From Candidatus Kirkpatrickella diaphorinae (lineage in GTDB: Bacteria; Pseudomonadota; Alphaproteobacteria; Acetobacterales; Acetobacteraceae): DNA of 64,000 bases. A program made the position numbers and the translations under genes. The notes beneath the pieces were generated by a model. That model saw nothing but the letters and a program-made list of their open reading frames with translations, searched no databases and was not told where the DNA came from. The stretch is from assembly GCF_025736875.1 (NCBI RefSeq), contig NZ_CP107052.1, forward strand, positions 62,001-126,000. The letters run 5' to 3'. Within the stretch, counting starts at the first letter, position 1, and each line of letters opens with the position of its first letter. Positions 28,853 to 36,988 of this stretch are shown here, piece after piece.

Positions 28853-29077
28853 ATGTCATACGCTTTATTGGATGCGACGCGTGTCGCCAAAGCCGCAAAG
28901 ATGTCGCTGGTCGCACTGGGCCAGGTTGATGCGCCCTCAGAGGCGCATCTTCGCCGCAAAACGCTGGTTGAACGCATTCAGGCCCTGGCAGAGGCGGCCG
29001 CCTGCACGCAGGGGCCGAATGGCAATCTCATTACGCTGACATCGGAGGAATTCTGGCTGATCAGTGAAAACTGGTGA
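28853..29077 (+). CDS. Small 74-aa hypothetical protein
   Basis: An ATG preceded by GGAGGG at nine to ten bases makes translation likely. The 74-residue product is soluble, mostly helical (VAKAAKMSLVALGQVDAP, then AHLRRKTLVERIQALAEAAA), with no signal peptide or membrane segment. It stops three bases before the convergent AbrB gene ends. I do not recognise a family. A small open frame in the opposite strand here is a shadow. Confidence 0.6.
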   Translation: MSYALLDATRVAKAAKMSLVALGQVDAPSEAHLRRKTLVERIQALAEAAACTQGPNGNLITLTSEEFWLISENW

Positions 29078-29079
29078 GG

Positions 29080-30129
29080 TCAGGCGCGCTTTTCAGGCTT
29101 TTCTGACAGTTCCGGCGGAAGCAACCGCGCCAGCCCCATGGCAAGCGGCGGCGCGATCGCGAGCACGGCGAAAAGCCGGAAGATTTGCATGGCCATGACG
29201 AAGCCCCGATCAACCGGAAGCGACATGGCAATGATCGCGACTGAGTCTGACCCGCCAGGGCTGGTCGCGAGATAAGCGGCAAGGTAGCTTGTATGCATCA
29301 GCTTCGCGATCGGCCAGGCGATAAGGGCGCAGCCGATGATCAAAATCAGATTCGCTGTGACCACCGCCGGTAAGGCGCGCCAGGCATGATGCACCGCTTT
29401 ACGTGTGAAGCGCCCCCCGATCACCCAGCCAAGTGCCAGGTAACTCGGCGCGAGCAGCCATAAAGGCAGCTCGGCTGTTTTGCCGGTATAAGTTTGCGCG
29501 ACGATGGCGATGAAGAGGCTCAGCAACATCGGCGCGGAGGGCAGGCGCAATCGCCCCCCGATCACGACGGCGATGACAAGGACGATCAATGTCTGGAGCA
29601 GGGAGCCGGGGGATTGCATGGTCAACCAAACGGGCGGCGTGTGGCCGGTCATATAATGATGCCCGACCGTCGTCGTCAGGCAGGCGACAAGGATGACCCG
29701 CATATAAGCCATGAAGGCCACGAGGCGCTGATCCGCATTGAAGGCCTCACATAAAAGCACCATCGTGCTGGCAGAGCCGGGCGACGCGCCCCAGAGCGCT
29801 GTGCTGCCCGGAAGAATCTGCATCCGCGCCAGGACGTAACCGATAATGTAGCTAAGCACGATGACCGAAAAAACACCGATGACGAAAATCGGCCATTGAG
29901 AGGCGATTTCCTTCAGATAATCGAGATGCAGGGCGTGGGCCATCAACAGCCCGACCACAGCCTGCGCCACGACAAAGGTTGACCGTGGGACCGCAATCAT
30001 CCGATCAAACGAGGCAAATATAACGGCCGATATGATCGCGCCGATAAGCAAAGCTGCAGGAAGCTGGATGTAAAAGAGAATACTTGCCGCAAGAGCTGAG
30101 GTGGCGGCGAGAAGAATAAAGTTTTTCAG
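29080..30129 (-). CDS. AbrB-family membrane transporter, probable CTG start
   Basis: This encodes about 349 residues with ten or so hydrophobic helices and the duplicated AbrB (COG3180) pattern: LPGSTALWGASPGSASTMVLL and, in the second half, ATSPGGSDSVAIIAMSLPVDRGFVMAMQI. Most annotated forms would begin at the TTG at 30051, losing the first helix. The sequence before it (NFILLAATSALAASILFYIQLPAALL) is in frame and hydrophobic, and AGGAG lies seven bases before a CTG at 30129, so a rare CTG start is preferred; length then matches the family. Substrate unknown; E. coli relatives are cited for ammonia or metal-linked efflux, not assigned here. Confidence 0.7.
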   Translation of the reverse strand: MKNFILLAATSALAASILFYIQLPAALLIGAIISAVIFASFDRMIAVPRSTFVVAQAVVGLLMAHALHLDYLKEIASQWPIFVIGVFSVIVLSYIIGYVLARMQILPGSTALWGASPGSASTMVLLCEAFNADQRLVAFMAYMRVILVACLTTTVGHHYMTGHTPPVWLTMQSPGSLLQTLIVLVIAVVIGGRLRLPSAPMLLSLFIAIVAQTYTGKTAELPLWLLAPSYLALGWVIGGRFTRKAVHHAWRALPAVVTANLILIIGCALIAWPIAKLMHTSYLAAYLATSPGGSDSVAIIAMSLPVDRGFVMAMQIFRLFAVLAIAPPLAMGLARLLPPELSEKPEKRA

Positions 30130-30274
30130 CTTATCACTCCTGGACGGCGATAAGTGCGCGCGTCTCTCATCTCAAAGGCCGCGTCCCGAATGGCTTCAGG
30201 CCGCATTCCCGTTTCAGGCCAGGCGCGGCGCGACGGAGTGTTGTACACGCGACACCTCTTAAGAGGAATACGCG

Positions 30275-30814
30275 CTACGAAGTGGGACGTTTGCGGAACG
30301 CATCCAGCCGCACAATCTGTGCATCACCATCACTGGCTGCCGTCACGGCTTCTGCTGAAATATCTTCCGGCGTTGCCTCAGTCGGTAAATCAGCCTCAGC
30401 CTGGATATCTGCCGGTGCAACCGGCTGGAAGCCCAAAGCGACGCCGACAGAAGGGTCGGTAAAGCCGGTAATCGCGCCGAATGGAATCGATAATTTGCTG
30501 GCGACACCACCGAAGGAGAGCCCGACCGTGAGGCGGCGTGCCTCGCGATCAACATTGAGATCCCAGAATTGATGCTGCAGGACGATCGTCATTTCTTTCG
30601 GATATTGGGCGCGAAGCGCTGCAGGAATGTCGACGCGCGAATCATCGGTCTGGAAAGCGATGTAAAAATGATGCTCACCCGGCAACCCGTTGGCCTGCGC
30701 AAATTCGAGGGCGCGAATCATGACCTCGCGGTAGGAGTCTTCCAGCCATTTATCATAGGGAAGGAGGCTCGTCGGCAGGTCGCCCTGGCCATTATCGTCG
30801 GAAAAATCGCTCAT
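30275..30814 (-). CDS. sspB: SspB-family ClpXP adaptor (alphaproteobacterial type)
   Basis: This encodes 179 residues. The structured ssrA-tag binding domain (about residues 15-130) has LPYDKWLEDSYREVMIRALEFA, HFYIAFQTDDSRVDIPAALRAQYP and LNVDREARRLTVGLSFGG. The C-terminal tail is acidic and flexible and ends with a short basic segment (VRLDAFRKRPTS) that could contact ClpX. SspB delivers ssrA-tagged proteins to ClpXP. The gene lies about 90 bp downstream of the ssrA gene on the same strand, an apt pairing of tag and adaptor. Confidence 0.9.
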   Translation of the reverse strand: MSDFSDDNGQGDLPTSLLPYDKWLEDSYREVMIRALEFAQANGLPGEHHFYIAFQTDDSRVDIPAALRAQYPKEMTIVLQHQFWDLNVDREARRLTVGLSFGGVASKLSIPFGAITGFTDPSVGVALGFQPVAPADIQAEADLPTEATPEDISAEAVTAASDGDAQIVRLDAFRKRPTS

Positions 30815-30904
30815 TGCAGGTTGCCCATGTCATCTTGTCTTGAGCCTGTAAAGGACGGGGCCACCTTACACCAAAGGCAACCCATTTGTTAAGTCACCTG
30901 ATTG

Positions 30905-31183
30905 TGGGAGGCTTCTGTTGCCCGGTGCCTCCCGAACCGCGCTTATCGCTTATGCAGCGACAGCGAGCACCTTTGAGTTGTCATTGGCACTTGTAAGTTA
31001 GCCCGATAACGGCGGTACAATGCCGAGCAAAAGACAAGTCTTTACCACGCACGTCGAGACTGTTTCGTCCCCATTGACCGCGGCGGGGCGGTTATATGGT
31101 GGAGACGCCGGGCACTGCCCCCGGGTCCGTAACGATTATTCCACTTACCGTTTATCGCCATAGCCAAGGGTTTCCCCTCCGGC
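30905..31183 (-). ncRNA. ssrA: Two-piece (permuted) transfer-messenger RNA
   Basis: The minus strand encodes the tag as a run GCC AAT GAC AAC ... GCA TAA at 30988-30950, reading ANDNSKVLAVAA, with AGTGCC before the resume codon. The coding piece begins at 31072 with GGGGACG, which pairs with the CGTCTCC just before CCA (CCA at 31099-31097) of the acceptor piece. The acceptor piece thus precedes the coding piece and is separated from it by a 24-nt loop, the alphaproteobacterial permuted form. The acceptor T arm is CCGGG-GGCAGTG-CCCGG. A hairpin at 30906-30933 closes the 3' end. Ends are estimates: the 5' end follows the promoter, the 3' end the last stem. Confidence 0.88.
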
Positions 31184-31189
31184 GCGACG

Positions 31190-31218
31190 ATTATAAGTGC
31201 TCGCCATGCGAAACACAA
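31190..31218 (-). promoter_or_regulatory. Sigma-70 promoter of ssrA
   Basis: On the minus strand, TTGTGT (31218-31213) and a consensus TATAAT (31195-31190) are separated by exactly 17 bp. Transcription would begin near 31183, immediately before the tmRNA acceptor piece. Confidence 0.72.
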
Positions 31219-31314
31219 GCACGATGCGTCCGCGTCACACGCGCCTCAAAAAAATCCTATCCGTATGTAGGTAGGTTGTTGTTCATCGAGCAAAAAATCG
31301 TGTAGCGTCATGAC

Positions 31315-32223
31315 ATGGCACTTTCTCCCGAACATATCGCCGAGATCGAAGCGCAACGCTGCGCGCCCTCTGAAACGCTTCGGCCCAGTGTCGCGGCGTT
31401 GGAGGCTATCCTCTACAAGCCTTTTCAGGTGCTTGATCACGGCTTCGTGCGCGTGATCGATTATATGGGCGATGATTCGGCCATCGTGCAGGCGGCACGC
31501 GTTTCCTACGGGCGGGGCACCAAGAAGGTGCTTGAGGATCGCGGGCTGATCCGCTACCTCATGCGGCATCGCCACTCAACGCCGTTTGAGATGTGTGAAA
31601 TCAAGTTTCACATCAAATTGCCGGTCTTTATCGCGCGTCAGTGGATTCGCCATCGCACCGCCAACGTCAATGAATATTCCGCGCGTTACTCCATCCTCGA
31701 CCGGGAATTTTACATTCCTGCGCCGGATCAGCTTGCGCAGCAGAGTAAGGTCAACCGTCAGGGGCGTGGGGAGGTGCTTCCGCCGGATCAGGCGGCGAAA
31801 GTGCTCGATATTCTGCGCGAGGATGCGCAGCGTTGTTACGCTCATTATGAGGAAATGCTCGATCCGGACGGCCATAATGTCGCGCGTGAGCTGGCCCGGA
31901 TGAATTTGACGCTCAACACTTATACCCAATGGTATTGGAAAATCGATCTCAACAACCTTATGCATTTCCTTAGCCTGCGGATTGATGCCCATGCGCAATA
32001 TGAGATCCGGGCTTATGCGGAAGTCATGACGGAAATTCTGGCGGCCTGGGTCCCGAATGCTGCCGAGGCCTTCCAGGATTACCGCGTCGGCGCGCACATA
32101 TTTTCCGCCTCCATGCTGTCCGTTCTGCGGCGACAATTGAAGGGTGAGAAAGTCACGGTTGAGAATTCCGGCCTGTCAAAGCGGGAATGGCAGGAAATGC
32201 AGGACGCATTGCAAGCGGGCTGA
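31315..32223 (+). CDS. thyX: Flavin-dependent thymidylate synthase
   Basis: This encodes 302 residues. ThyX methylates dUMP to dTMP using methylene-tetrahydrofolate and NADPH through FAD, independent of ThyA. The signature [15 protein letters not shown] is present, as are [17 protein letters not shown] and the C-terminal [17 protein letters not shown]. The family motif is RHR-x7-S-x-R; here the first part reads [14 protein letters not shown]. The gene is divergent from ssrA, and a small membrane protein gene follows 8 bp after the stop. Confidence 0.96.
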   Translation: MALSPEHIAEIEAQRCAPSETLRPSVAALEAILYKPFQVLDHGFVRVIDYMGDDSAIVQAARVSYGRGTKKVLEDRGLIRYLMRHRHSTPFEMCEIKFHIKLPVFIARQWIRHRTANVNEYSARYSILDREFYIPAPDQLAQQSKVNRQGRGEVLPPDQAAKVLDILREDAQRCYAHYEEMLDPDGHNVARELARMNLTLNTYTQWYWKIDLNNLMHFLSLRIDAHAQYEIRAYAEVMTEILAAWVPNAAEAFQDYRVGAHIFSASMLSVLRRQLKGEKVTVENSGLSKREWQEMQDALQAG

Positions 32224-32230
32224 GCAGGAG

Positions 32231-32389
32231 ATGTCGGACCTTAAACATCTCTTCCGCAATCCGCCTGACATCCCGCCGGATGATGGCCCGCCCCGCGCGC
32301 CAAGCTACACGCTTCTCGTCGTTATGGCGCTGGCACTCATCGCCATATGGGCGGGGATACATTTTTTCTGGCCGATCCCCCGATCGTAA
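32231..32389 (+). CDS. Small single-pass membrane protein
   Basis: An ATG behind AGGAG encodes 52 residues: a charged N terminus rich in Pro/Asp (FRNPPDIPPDDGPPRAPSY) and one C-terminal transmembrane helix (TLLVVMALALIAIWAGIHFF). It lies 8 bp after the thyX stop and is probably co-transcribed. No family is recognised. Confidence 0.65.
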   Translation: MSDLKHLFRNPPDIPPDDGPPRAPSYTLLVVMALALIAIWAGIHFFWPIPRS

Positions 32390-32634
32390 TCACCTCATTA
32401 CACGTTGTGTCCAAGCGACATTTATCGTGATCTCAGCCTGACGGGAGACGCGGCAGGATTGACAAATCCCGGCACGACGTGTCGGATGAGCGGGTTCCCT
32501 GCACGTTCAAATGAGGAGATCCAGCCATAACGGGGTCGGGTCGACACGCATCAAATTCCAATAGCCGTGCCCCTCTCAGGCATGGCGCATGGCTCGCCTG
32601 TTTCGGTGTCGTTTTTCTATTCCTGACGGGCTGC

Positions 32635-33189
32635 GTGCCATCTCCTCCCTCCCATCCGGAAAATATATGCGCAATTTTCAAGGAAAAGCGCAGTTGGTAT
32701 CGGGCGGCGATCCGGCAGGAGAAGAAATCGGGTGTGCCGCTCAATGTGCCGATGGCGATCATTCATCAGGAATCGGGTTTCCACAGTAACCTGCATACAC
32801 AGCGCACTTACTTTTTATGGGTGATTCCTTGGGGACACATTACTTCCGCCTACGGCTACCCCCAGGCGCAGAATGGTGCATGGGCGGATTATGAGCGGGT
32901 GAATGATACAAGTGGCAGCCGGGAGGACTTCGAGGATTCGCTTAAATTCATCAATTGGTATGTGACGGAGACGCGTCGCATCAATCACGTGCCCGTTTAC
33001 GACGCGCGCCGCCAATATCTCGCCTATCATGAAGGGTGGGGCGGTTATCAGAAAGGCACATATCGTCGAAAATCATGGTTGGTGCGTGTGGCGGGGACTG
33101 TCGGTCGTCGCGCCGCGCGATATCGACGCCAATTTGCCCAATGTCGTGAGTCGCTTAAGGTTCATGGTTTCTGGAGCTGGTTATTCTAA
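32635..33189 (+). CDS. Envelope lipoprotein (transglycosylase-like), start codon unclear
   Basis: The only standard start in frame is the GTG at 32635, giving 184 residues. The same frame, however, is open from 32515 and encodes a hydrophobic stretch and lipobox just before that GTG (WLACFGVVFLFLTGC), so the real protein is almost certainly a lipoprotein starting upstream, perhaps at the ATA at 32527 or through a sequence error. The mature part contains MAIIHQESGFHSNLHTQRTYF and AYHEGWGGYQKGTYRRKSWL, which recall SLT-type lytic transglycosylases (Glu in the HQESGF motif, Gly-Tyr-Gly-Tyr near WGHITSAYGYPQA). If functional, it would cleave or bind peptidoglycan in the periplasm. Confidence 0.7.
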   Translation: MPSPPSHPENICAIFKEKRSWYRAAIRQEKKSGVPLNVPMAIIHQESGFHSNLHTQRTYFLWVIPWGHITSAYGYPQAQNGAWADYERVNDTSGSREDFEDSLKFINWYVTETRRINHVPVYDARRQYLAYHEGWGGYQKGTYRRKSWLVRVAGTVGRRAARYRRQFAQCRESLKVHGFWSWLF

Positions 33190-33238
33190 GTCCGAGATGG
33201 CCGGGCAACTCTCTCAATCAGGCGTTTCACGCCCCCTC

Positions 33239-34159
33239 TCAGGCGACTTTCTGGCAGCCTTCCGGGATGTGCTGCCGCAGGAAGGCACCAAACTCCATGA
33301 ATGCCTGTTGTCGCGGGTCTGACGCGCGCCAGACCATGCCAATCTGGCGGCCACCTTCCGAGACAGGGAGGCAGGAAATCAAGCCTTCCCACTCTGTCCG
33401 ATGTTGCAAGGCCAGTTTGGGGATCAATGAATATCCTTCCCCAGCACCAATCATATGCCACAACATTTCAAGGCTGGTGGCGAGGCGACGATTTTCCCCG
33501 CCGGATGATTGACACAGCGAGAGGGCCTGATCGCGCAGGCAATGCCCGTCCTCAAGCAGAAGAAGATCATCACCGCGCAAACTATTGATGTCGATGCGTG
33601 TCTTGCGCGCCAGCGGGTGATTTTTGGGGAAGACCGCCTCGAAAGGCTCATGGAAAAGCGGCAGGGACTGAAGGTTTGTCTGGTCGCACGGGAGGGCGGC
33701 GAGGACAATGTCCAACTCTGTCTGCGCCAACCTCTCCAGCAATCTATCGGTTAGGCCCTCCGTTAATTGCAACTGAAGCTGAGGGTATTTCTCCCGGATC
33801 AGGGGGATCAGGCGTGGGACATAATAAGGGCCGAGCGTCGCGATAACCCCGATGCGCAGGACACCCTCTAACGGCCCATCAAGTGAGCGCGCCATTTCCA
33901 CCATAGCGCGGGCGGCTGCCACGACATGGCGTGCGGAATGGATGATCCGCGCGCCATCCGGCGTGGGTGCAACATGACGGCGTGTGCGTTCGAAGAGCTG
34001 GACATTGAGAAACGCCTCCAGCTTGCGCACCTGCTCGGACAGTCCCGCCTGGCTGACGCCGCAGCGTTCAGCCGCACGGGAGAAATTCCGCAGGTCATCG
34101 ACGGCGACGATATATTCAACATCGCGCAGGGAAAGTCCGGAGAGCGTCATGTATGTCAT
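33239..34159 (-). CDS. oxyR: LysR-family peroxide sensor OxyR
   Basis: This encodes 306 residues: an N-terminal winged helix-turn-helix (about residues 10-75) and the C-terminal regulatory domain. The redox pair is conserved with the spacing of E. coli C199/C208: GHC at residue 207 and SLC at 216 (LLLLEDGHCLRDQALSLCQ). OxyR is oxidised by hydrogen peroxide to a disulfide form that activates defence genes. It is divergent from ahpC; the site at 34194-34230 lies between. The first Met (34159) or the fourth (34150) could start the protein. Confidence 0.93.
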   Translation of the reverse strand: MTYMTLSGLSLRDVEYIVAVDDLRNFSRAAERCGVSQAGLSEQVRKLEAFLNVQLFERTRRHVAPTPDGARIIHSARHVVAAARAMVEMARSLDGPLEGVLRIGVIATLGPYYVPRLIPLIREKYPQLQLQLTEGLTDRLLERLAQTELDIVLAALPCDQTNLQSLPLFHEPFEAVFPKNHPLARKTRIDINSLRGDDLLLLEDGHCLRDQALSLCQSSGGENRRLATSLEMLWHMIGAGEGYSLIPKLALQHRTEWEGLISCLPVSEGGRQIGMVWRASDPRQQAFMEFGAFLRQHIPEGCQKVA

Positions 34160-34193
34160 TGTGACAGGTTACATCTATTTAAAATTATTTACA

Positions 34194-34230
34194 AAAGGTT
34201 TTGTCTATTAAACTCATCGATATAAACTGT
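34194..34230. promoter_or_regulatory. OxyR operator candidate upstream of ahpC
   Basis: The sequence matches the four-part OxyR motif (ATAG-N7-CTAT-N7-ATAG-N7-CTAT) at 13 of 16 positions: AAAG at 34194, CTAT at 34205, ATCG at 34216 and CTGT at 34227, with exact 7-base spacers. It lies between oxyR (34159) and ahpC (34303). Confidence 0.6.
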
Positions 34231-34302
34231 TTCCCAACCCTGTCCATACGTGGGATGAAAGGGTCGTTAAACAACGATGATGTGTTTAAAGGGAGCAAAG
34301 AT

Positions 34303-34866
34303 ATGCCGCGCATCAATTCAGTCATCAAATCGTTTGAGACCGACGCGTTCCATAATGGACAGTTCACCAAGGTGACGGATAAGGACCTCAAGGGCAAATG
34401 GTCCGTCATTTTCTTCTATCCGGCGGACTTTACTTTCGTCTGCCCGACGGAGCTGGAAGATCTCGCTGAGAATTACGCGACATTCCAGAAGCTCGGTGTT
34501 GAGGTTTACTCAGTTTCGACGGATAAACACTTCACCCACAAATCCTGGCACGAAACATCACCGGCGATCGGCAAAATCAAATTCCCGATGCTGGCGGATC
34601 CGACGGGCCAGATCTCACGCAATTTCGACGTGATGATCGAGGAAGCGGGCCTCGCAGATCGTGGCACCTTCCTGATCGATCCGGAAGGGCGCATCCAGTA
34701 CATCGAGATCACCCCGGGTGGCGTCGGCCGCAAGGCGGAAGAGCTGATCGAGAAGGTGCAGGCCGCGCAATATGTCGCGTCGCACCCGGGTGAAGTTTGC
34801 CCCGCGAAATGGAAAGAGGGTGGCGAAACCCTGAAACCCTCATTGGATCTTGTCGGCAAGATCTGA
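34303..34866 (+). CDS. ahpC: Alkyl hydroperoxide reductase, peroxiredoxin subunit
   Basis: This encodes 187 residues of the 2-Cys peroxiredoxin AhpC. The peroxidatic Cys is in [18 protein letters not shown] (about residue 47) and the resolving Cys in [13 protein letters not shown]. It reduces hydrogen peroxide and organic peroxides; electrons come from AhpF. The start at 34303 ([12 protein letters not shown]) follows GGGAG; the frame is open 34 codons earlier but that would run through the operator. It is followed by ahpF on the same strand. Confidence 0.96.
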   Translation: MPRINSVIKSFETDAFHNGQFTKVTDKDLKGKWSVIFFYPADFTFVCPTELEDLAENYATFQKLGVEVYSVSTDKHFTHKSWHETSPAIGKIKFPMLADPTGQISRNFDVMIEEAGLADRGTFLIDPEGRIQYIEITPGGVGRKAEELIEKVQAAQYVASHPGEVCPAKWKEGGETLKPSLDLVGKI

Positions 34867-34924
34867 TGCTTCAGGGCGCGGTGAAATATCCGCGCCCCAT
34901 GCAGGATCGGCAGAGGAGGCATTA

Positions 34925-36517
34925 ATGCTTGAAGAAACCCTCAAATCGCAATTACAGGACGTTTTCGGGAAAATCGAAACGCCCGTCACCTTGCGTGCAT
35001 CCCTTGATCATAGCGACGCCGCGTCAAAGATGAGGCAGTTCCTGACGGAATGCGCCACTTTGTCCGATAACATCGCGCTTCATGAAGATGGTGGGTGGGA
35101 TCGTCAGCCTTCCTTCTCTGTCGCTGCGCAGGATGGGACGGAGTCCATTCGTTTCGCTGCCATCCCGATGGGGCATGAGCTGACGTCTTTCGTCCTCGCC
35201 GTGCTTCAGGTTGGTGGTGTCCCAGTCAAATTGCCGGAATCGACAATCGCGCAGGTCCGCGATTTGAAGGGCGACTTTCAGTTTACGACGTACATCTCGC
35301 TTTCCTGCCAGAATTGCCCGGAAGTGGTGCAGGCCATCAATGCGATGTGCGTCCTCAACCCCGCTTTCAAACATGTAATTGTCGATGGCGCGCTTTTTCA
35401 GAACGAAGTGACGCGCAAGAACATCATGTCCGTGCCGCAGATTGAGCTGAATGGTGCGCCCTTCGCCTCCGGGCGTATGGATGCGATGGAGATCCTGGCG
35501 AAGCTTGACGACGCGGCGCCGGCAAAAGCCGCGCAACAATATAAGGATGCGGCACCCTTCGATGTGCTGATCATCGGCGGAGGCCCTGCCGGGGCCGCGG
35601 CGGCGATCTACGCAGCACGCAAGGGCCTGAGGACGGGCATCATCGCGGATCGCTTTGGCGGTCAGGTCATGGAAACAGCGGGTATCGAAAATTACATCTC
35701 GATCCCGGAGACGGATGGCCCGAAATTATCCGCTCAGTTTGAATCTCATGTCCGCGCTTATGACGTGGAAATCATTTCGGGCCAGAAGGCGGAGCGGCTT
35801 ATTCCCGCGTCAAAACCGGGTGCTTATCATCAGATCGCTTTGAGTGGGGATGTGCTGCTCTCCTCACGCACCATTATCTTGGCGACGGGGGCACATTGGC
35901 GTCACCTTAATGTCGCGGGTGAGACTGAATATCTCACAAAGGGTGTCGCATTCTGCCCGCATTGCGATGGCCCTTTCTACAAAGGCAAGCGCGTCGCTGT
36001 CATTGGTGGCGGGAATAGCGGTGTCGAAGCGGCGATTGATCTGGCCGGAATCGTCAGCCACGTGACCCTTTTGCAACGCGGCACGCAACTCAAAGCTGAT
36101 AAGGTTTTACAGGATAAATTGCGCTCCATGCCGAATGTCGACATTAAAATGGAGGCATTAACGCAGTCTATTGCAGGGAATGGCGAGACAGTTGAGCATC
36201 TCGTTTATAAAGATGCGTCCGGCGAGGATGTGACCCTGCCCGTGTCAGGGGTTTTTATCCAGATCGGCTTGCTGCCCAACACAAATTGGCTCGGCAATGC
36301 GCTTGCTTTGAATCCCCAGGGAGAAATCATTGTTGATGTGCATGGCGCGACATCCGTCCCCGGCATTTTCGCTGCGGGTGACGCCACAACGACGCCTTAT
36401 AAGCAGATCGTCATCGCTGTGGGTGAGGGTGCGAAAGCGGCTTTGGGGGCTTTTGATTACCTCATCCGCACGCCGGACCCTGCGGCGTCTCGCCAGAAAG
36501 AGGCCGCATTGGCTTAA
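34925..36517 (+). CDS. ahpF: Alkyl hydroperoxide reductase flavoprotein subunit
   Basis: This encodes 530 residues. AhpF uses NADH and FAD to re-reduce AhpC. The N-terminal tandem thioredoxin-like domain has the active CxxC in SCQNCPEVVQAI, and the FAD domain follows (LIIGGGPAGAAAAIYAARKG) with the redox CPHC in VAFCPHCDGPFYKG. The NAD motif GGGNSGVEAAIDLA is present. AGGAGG precedes the ATG. It is followed by a terminator. Confidence 0.96.
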   Translation: MLEETLKSQLQDVFGKIETPVTLRASLDHSDAASKMRQFLTECATLSDNIALHEDGGWDRQPSFSVAAQDGTESIRFAAIPMGHELTSFVLAVLQVGGVPVKLPESTIAQVRDLKGDFQFTTYISLSCQNCPEVVQAINAMCVLNPAFKHVIVDGALFQNEVTRKNIMSVPQIELNGAPFASGRMDAMEILAKLDDAAPAKAAQQYKDAAPFDVLIIGGGPAGAAAAIYAARKGLRTGIIADRFGGQVMETAGIENYISIPETDGPKLSAQFESHVRAYDVEIISGQKAERLIPASKPGAYHQIALSGDVLLSSRTIILATGAHWRHLNVAGETEYLTKGVAFCPHCDGPFYKGKRVAVIGGGNSGVEAAIDLAGIVSHVTLLQRGTQLKADKVLQDKLRSMPNVDIKMEALTQSIAGNGETVEHLVYKDASGEDVTLPVSGVFIQIGLLPNTNWLGNALALNPQGEIIVDVHGATSVPGIFAAGDATTTPYKQIVIAVGEGAKAALGAFDYLIRTPDPAASRQKEAALA

Positions 36518-36546
36518 GTGCATCAATCCAGAGAGCGTCATAGAGG

Positions 36547-36572
36547 CGGCCCCGAGAGGGGCCGTTTCTTTT
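36547..36572 (+). terminator. Rho-independent terminator of ahpCF
   Basis: The 7-bp GC stem CGGCCCC/GGGGCCG with a GAGA loop is followed by TTTCTTTT. It begins 30 bases after the ahpF stop. Confidence 0.85.
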
Positions 36573-36988
36573 GAGCGCGGTCTTAGAACGGCGTGCGGAT
36601 TTCGCATCCAGTGACTCGGCGCTGGGATGACCCGGGAAACGTGAGGCCGCACAGGACAGATTCCATTTGGATAGCGCGATGGACATGACCGGTTAAGGGG
36701 TTTGTGTTCAGCTCTGATTTATATCATCTCGCGAGATGGTCGCGATGCGCGCTGAGCGCCTTGCGGACGCGCCGCGTTGAGAAACCGAATTGAACGGAGA
36801 TCACGACGATTGTCAGCAAAAGGCGGTCACATTTATCCGAGCGCAAAGGGCTATCAAACCCCGAAACTAAGAACGCGCAGCTTCAAACTGCGCGTTCCTA
36901 GGATGGCCTCTGACGGAGGTGGGCATTACCAGTGCTTGAATCGATGCTTTGTTAGAATCTTCGTGCGGTACAATGCTGCCCGTTTTTC
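36573..36988. other. Intergenic region with an isolated inverted repeat
   Basis: About 415 bp between convergent ahpF and the MFS gene. No gene is supported. It contains the strong inverted repeat at 36867-36901 listed separately. Confidence 0.55.
36867..36901. repeat. 14-bp imperfect inverted repeat, 7-nt loop
   Basis: CTAAGAACGCGCAG (36867-36880) is complementary to CTGCGCGTTCCTAG (36888-36901) with one mismatch. No U tract follows on either strand, so it is not a classical terminator; it may be an extragenic palindrome or binding site. Confidence 0.65.

Noticed and set aside
30255-30266. Perfect 12-bp palindrome CCTCTTAAGAGG downstream of sspB
   Set aside because: It is too short for a terminator and isolated; no regulator can be suggested.
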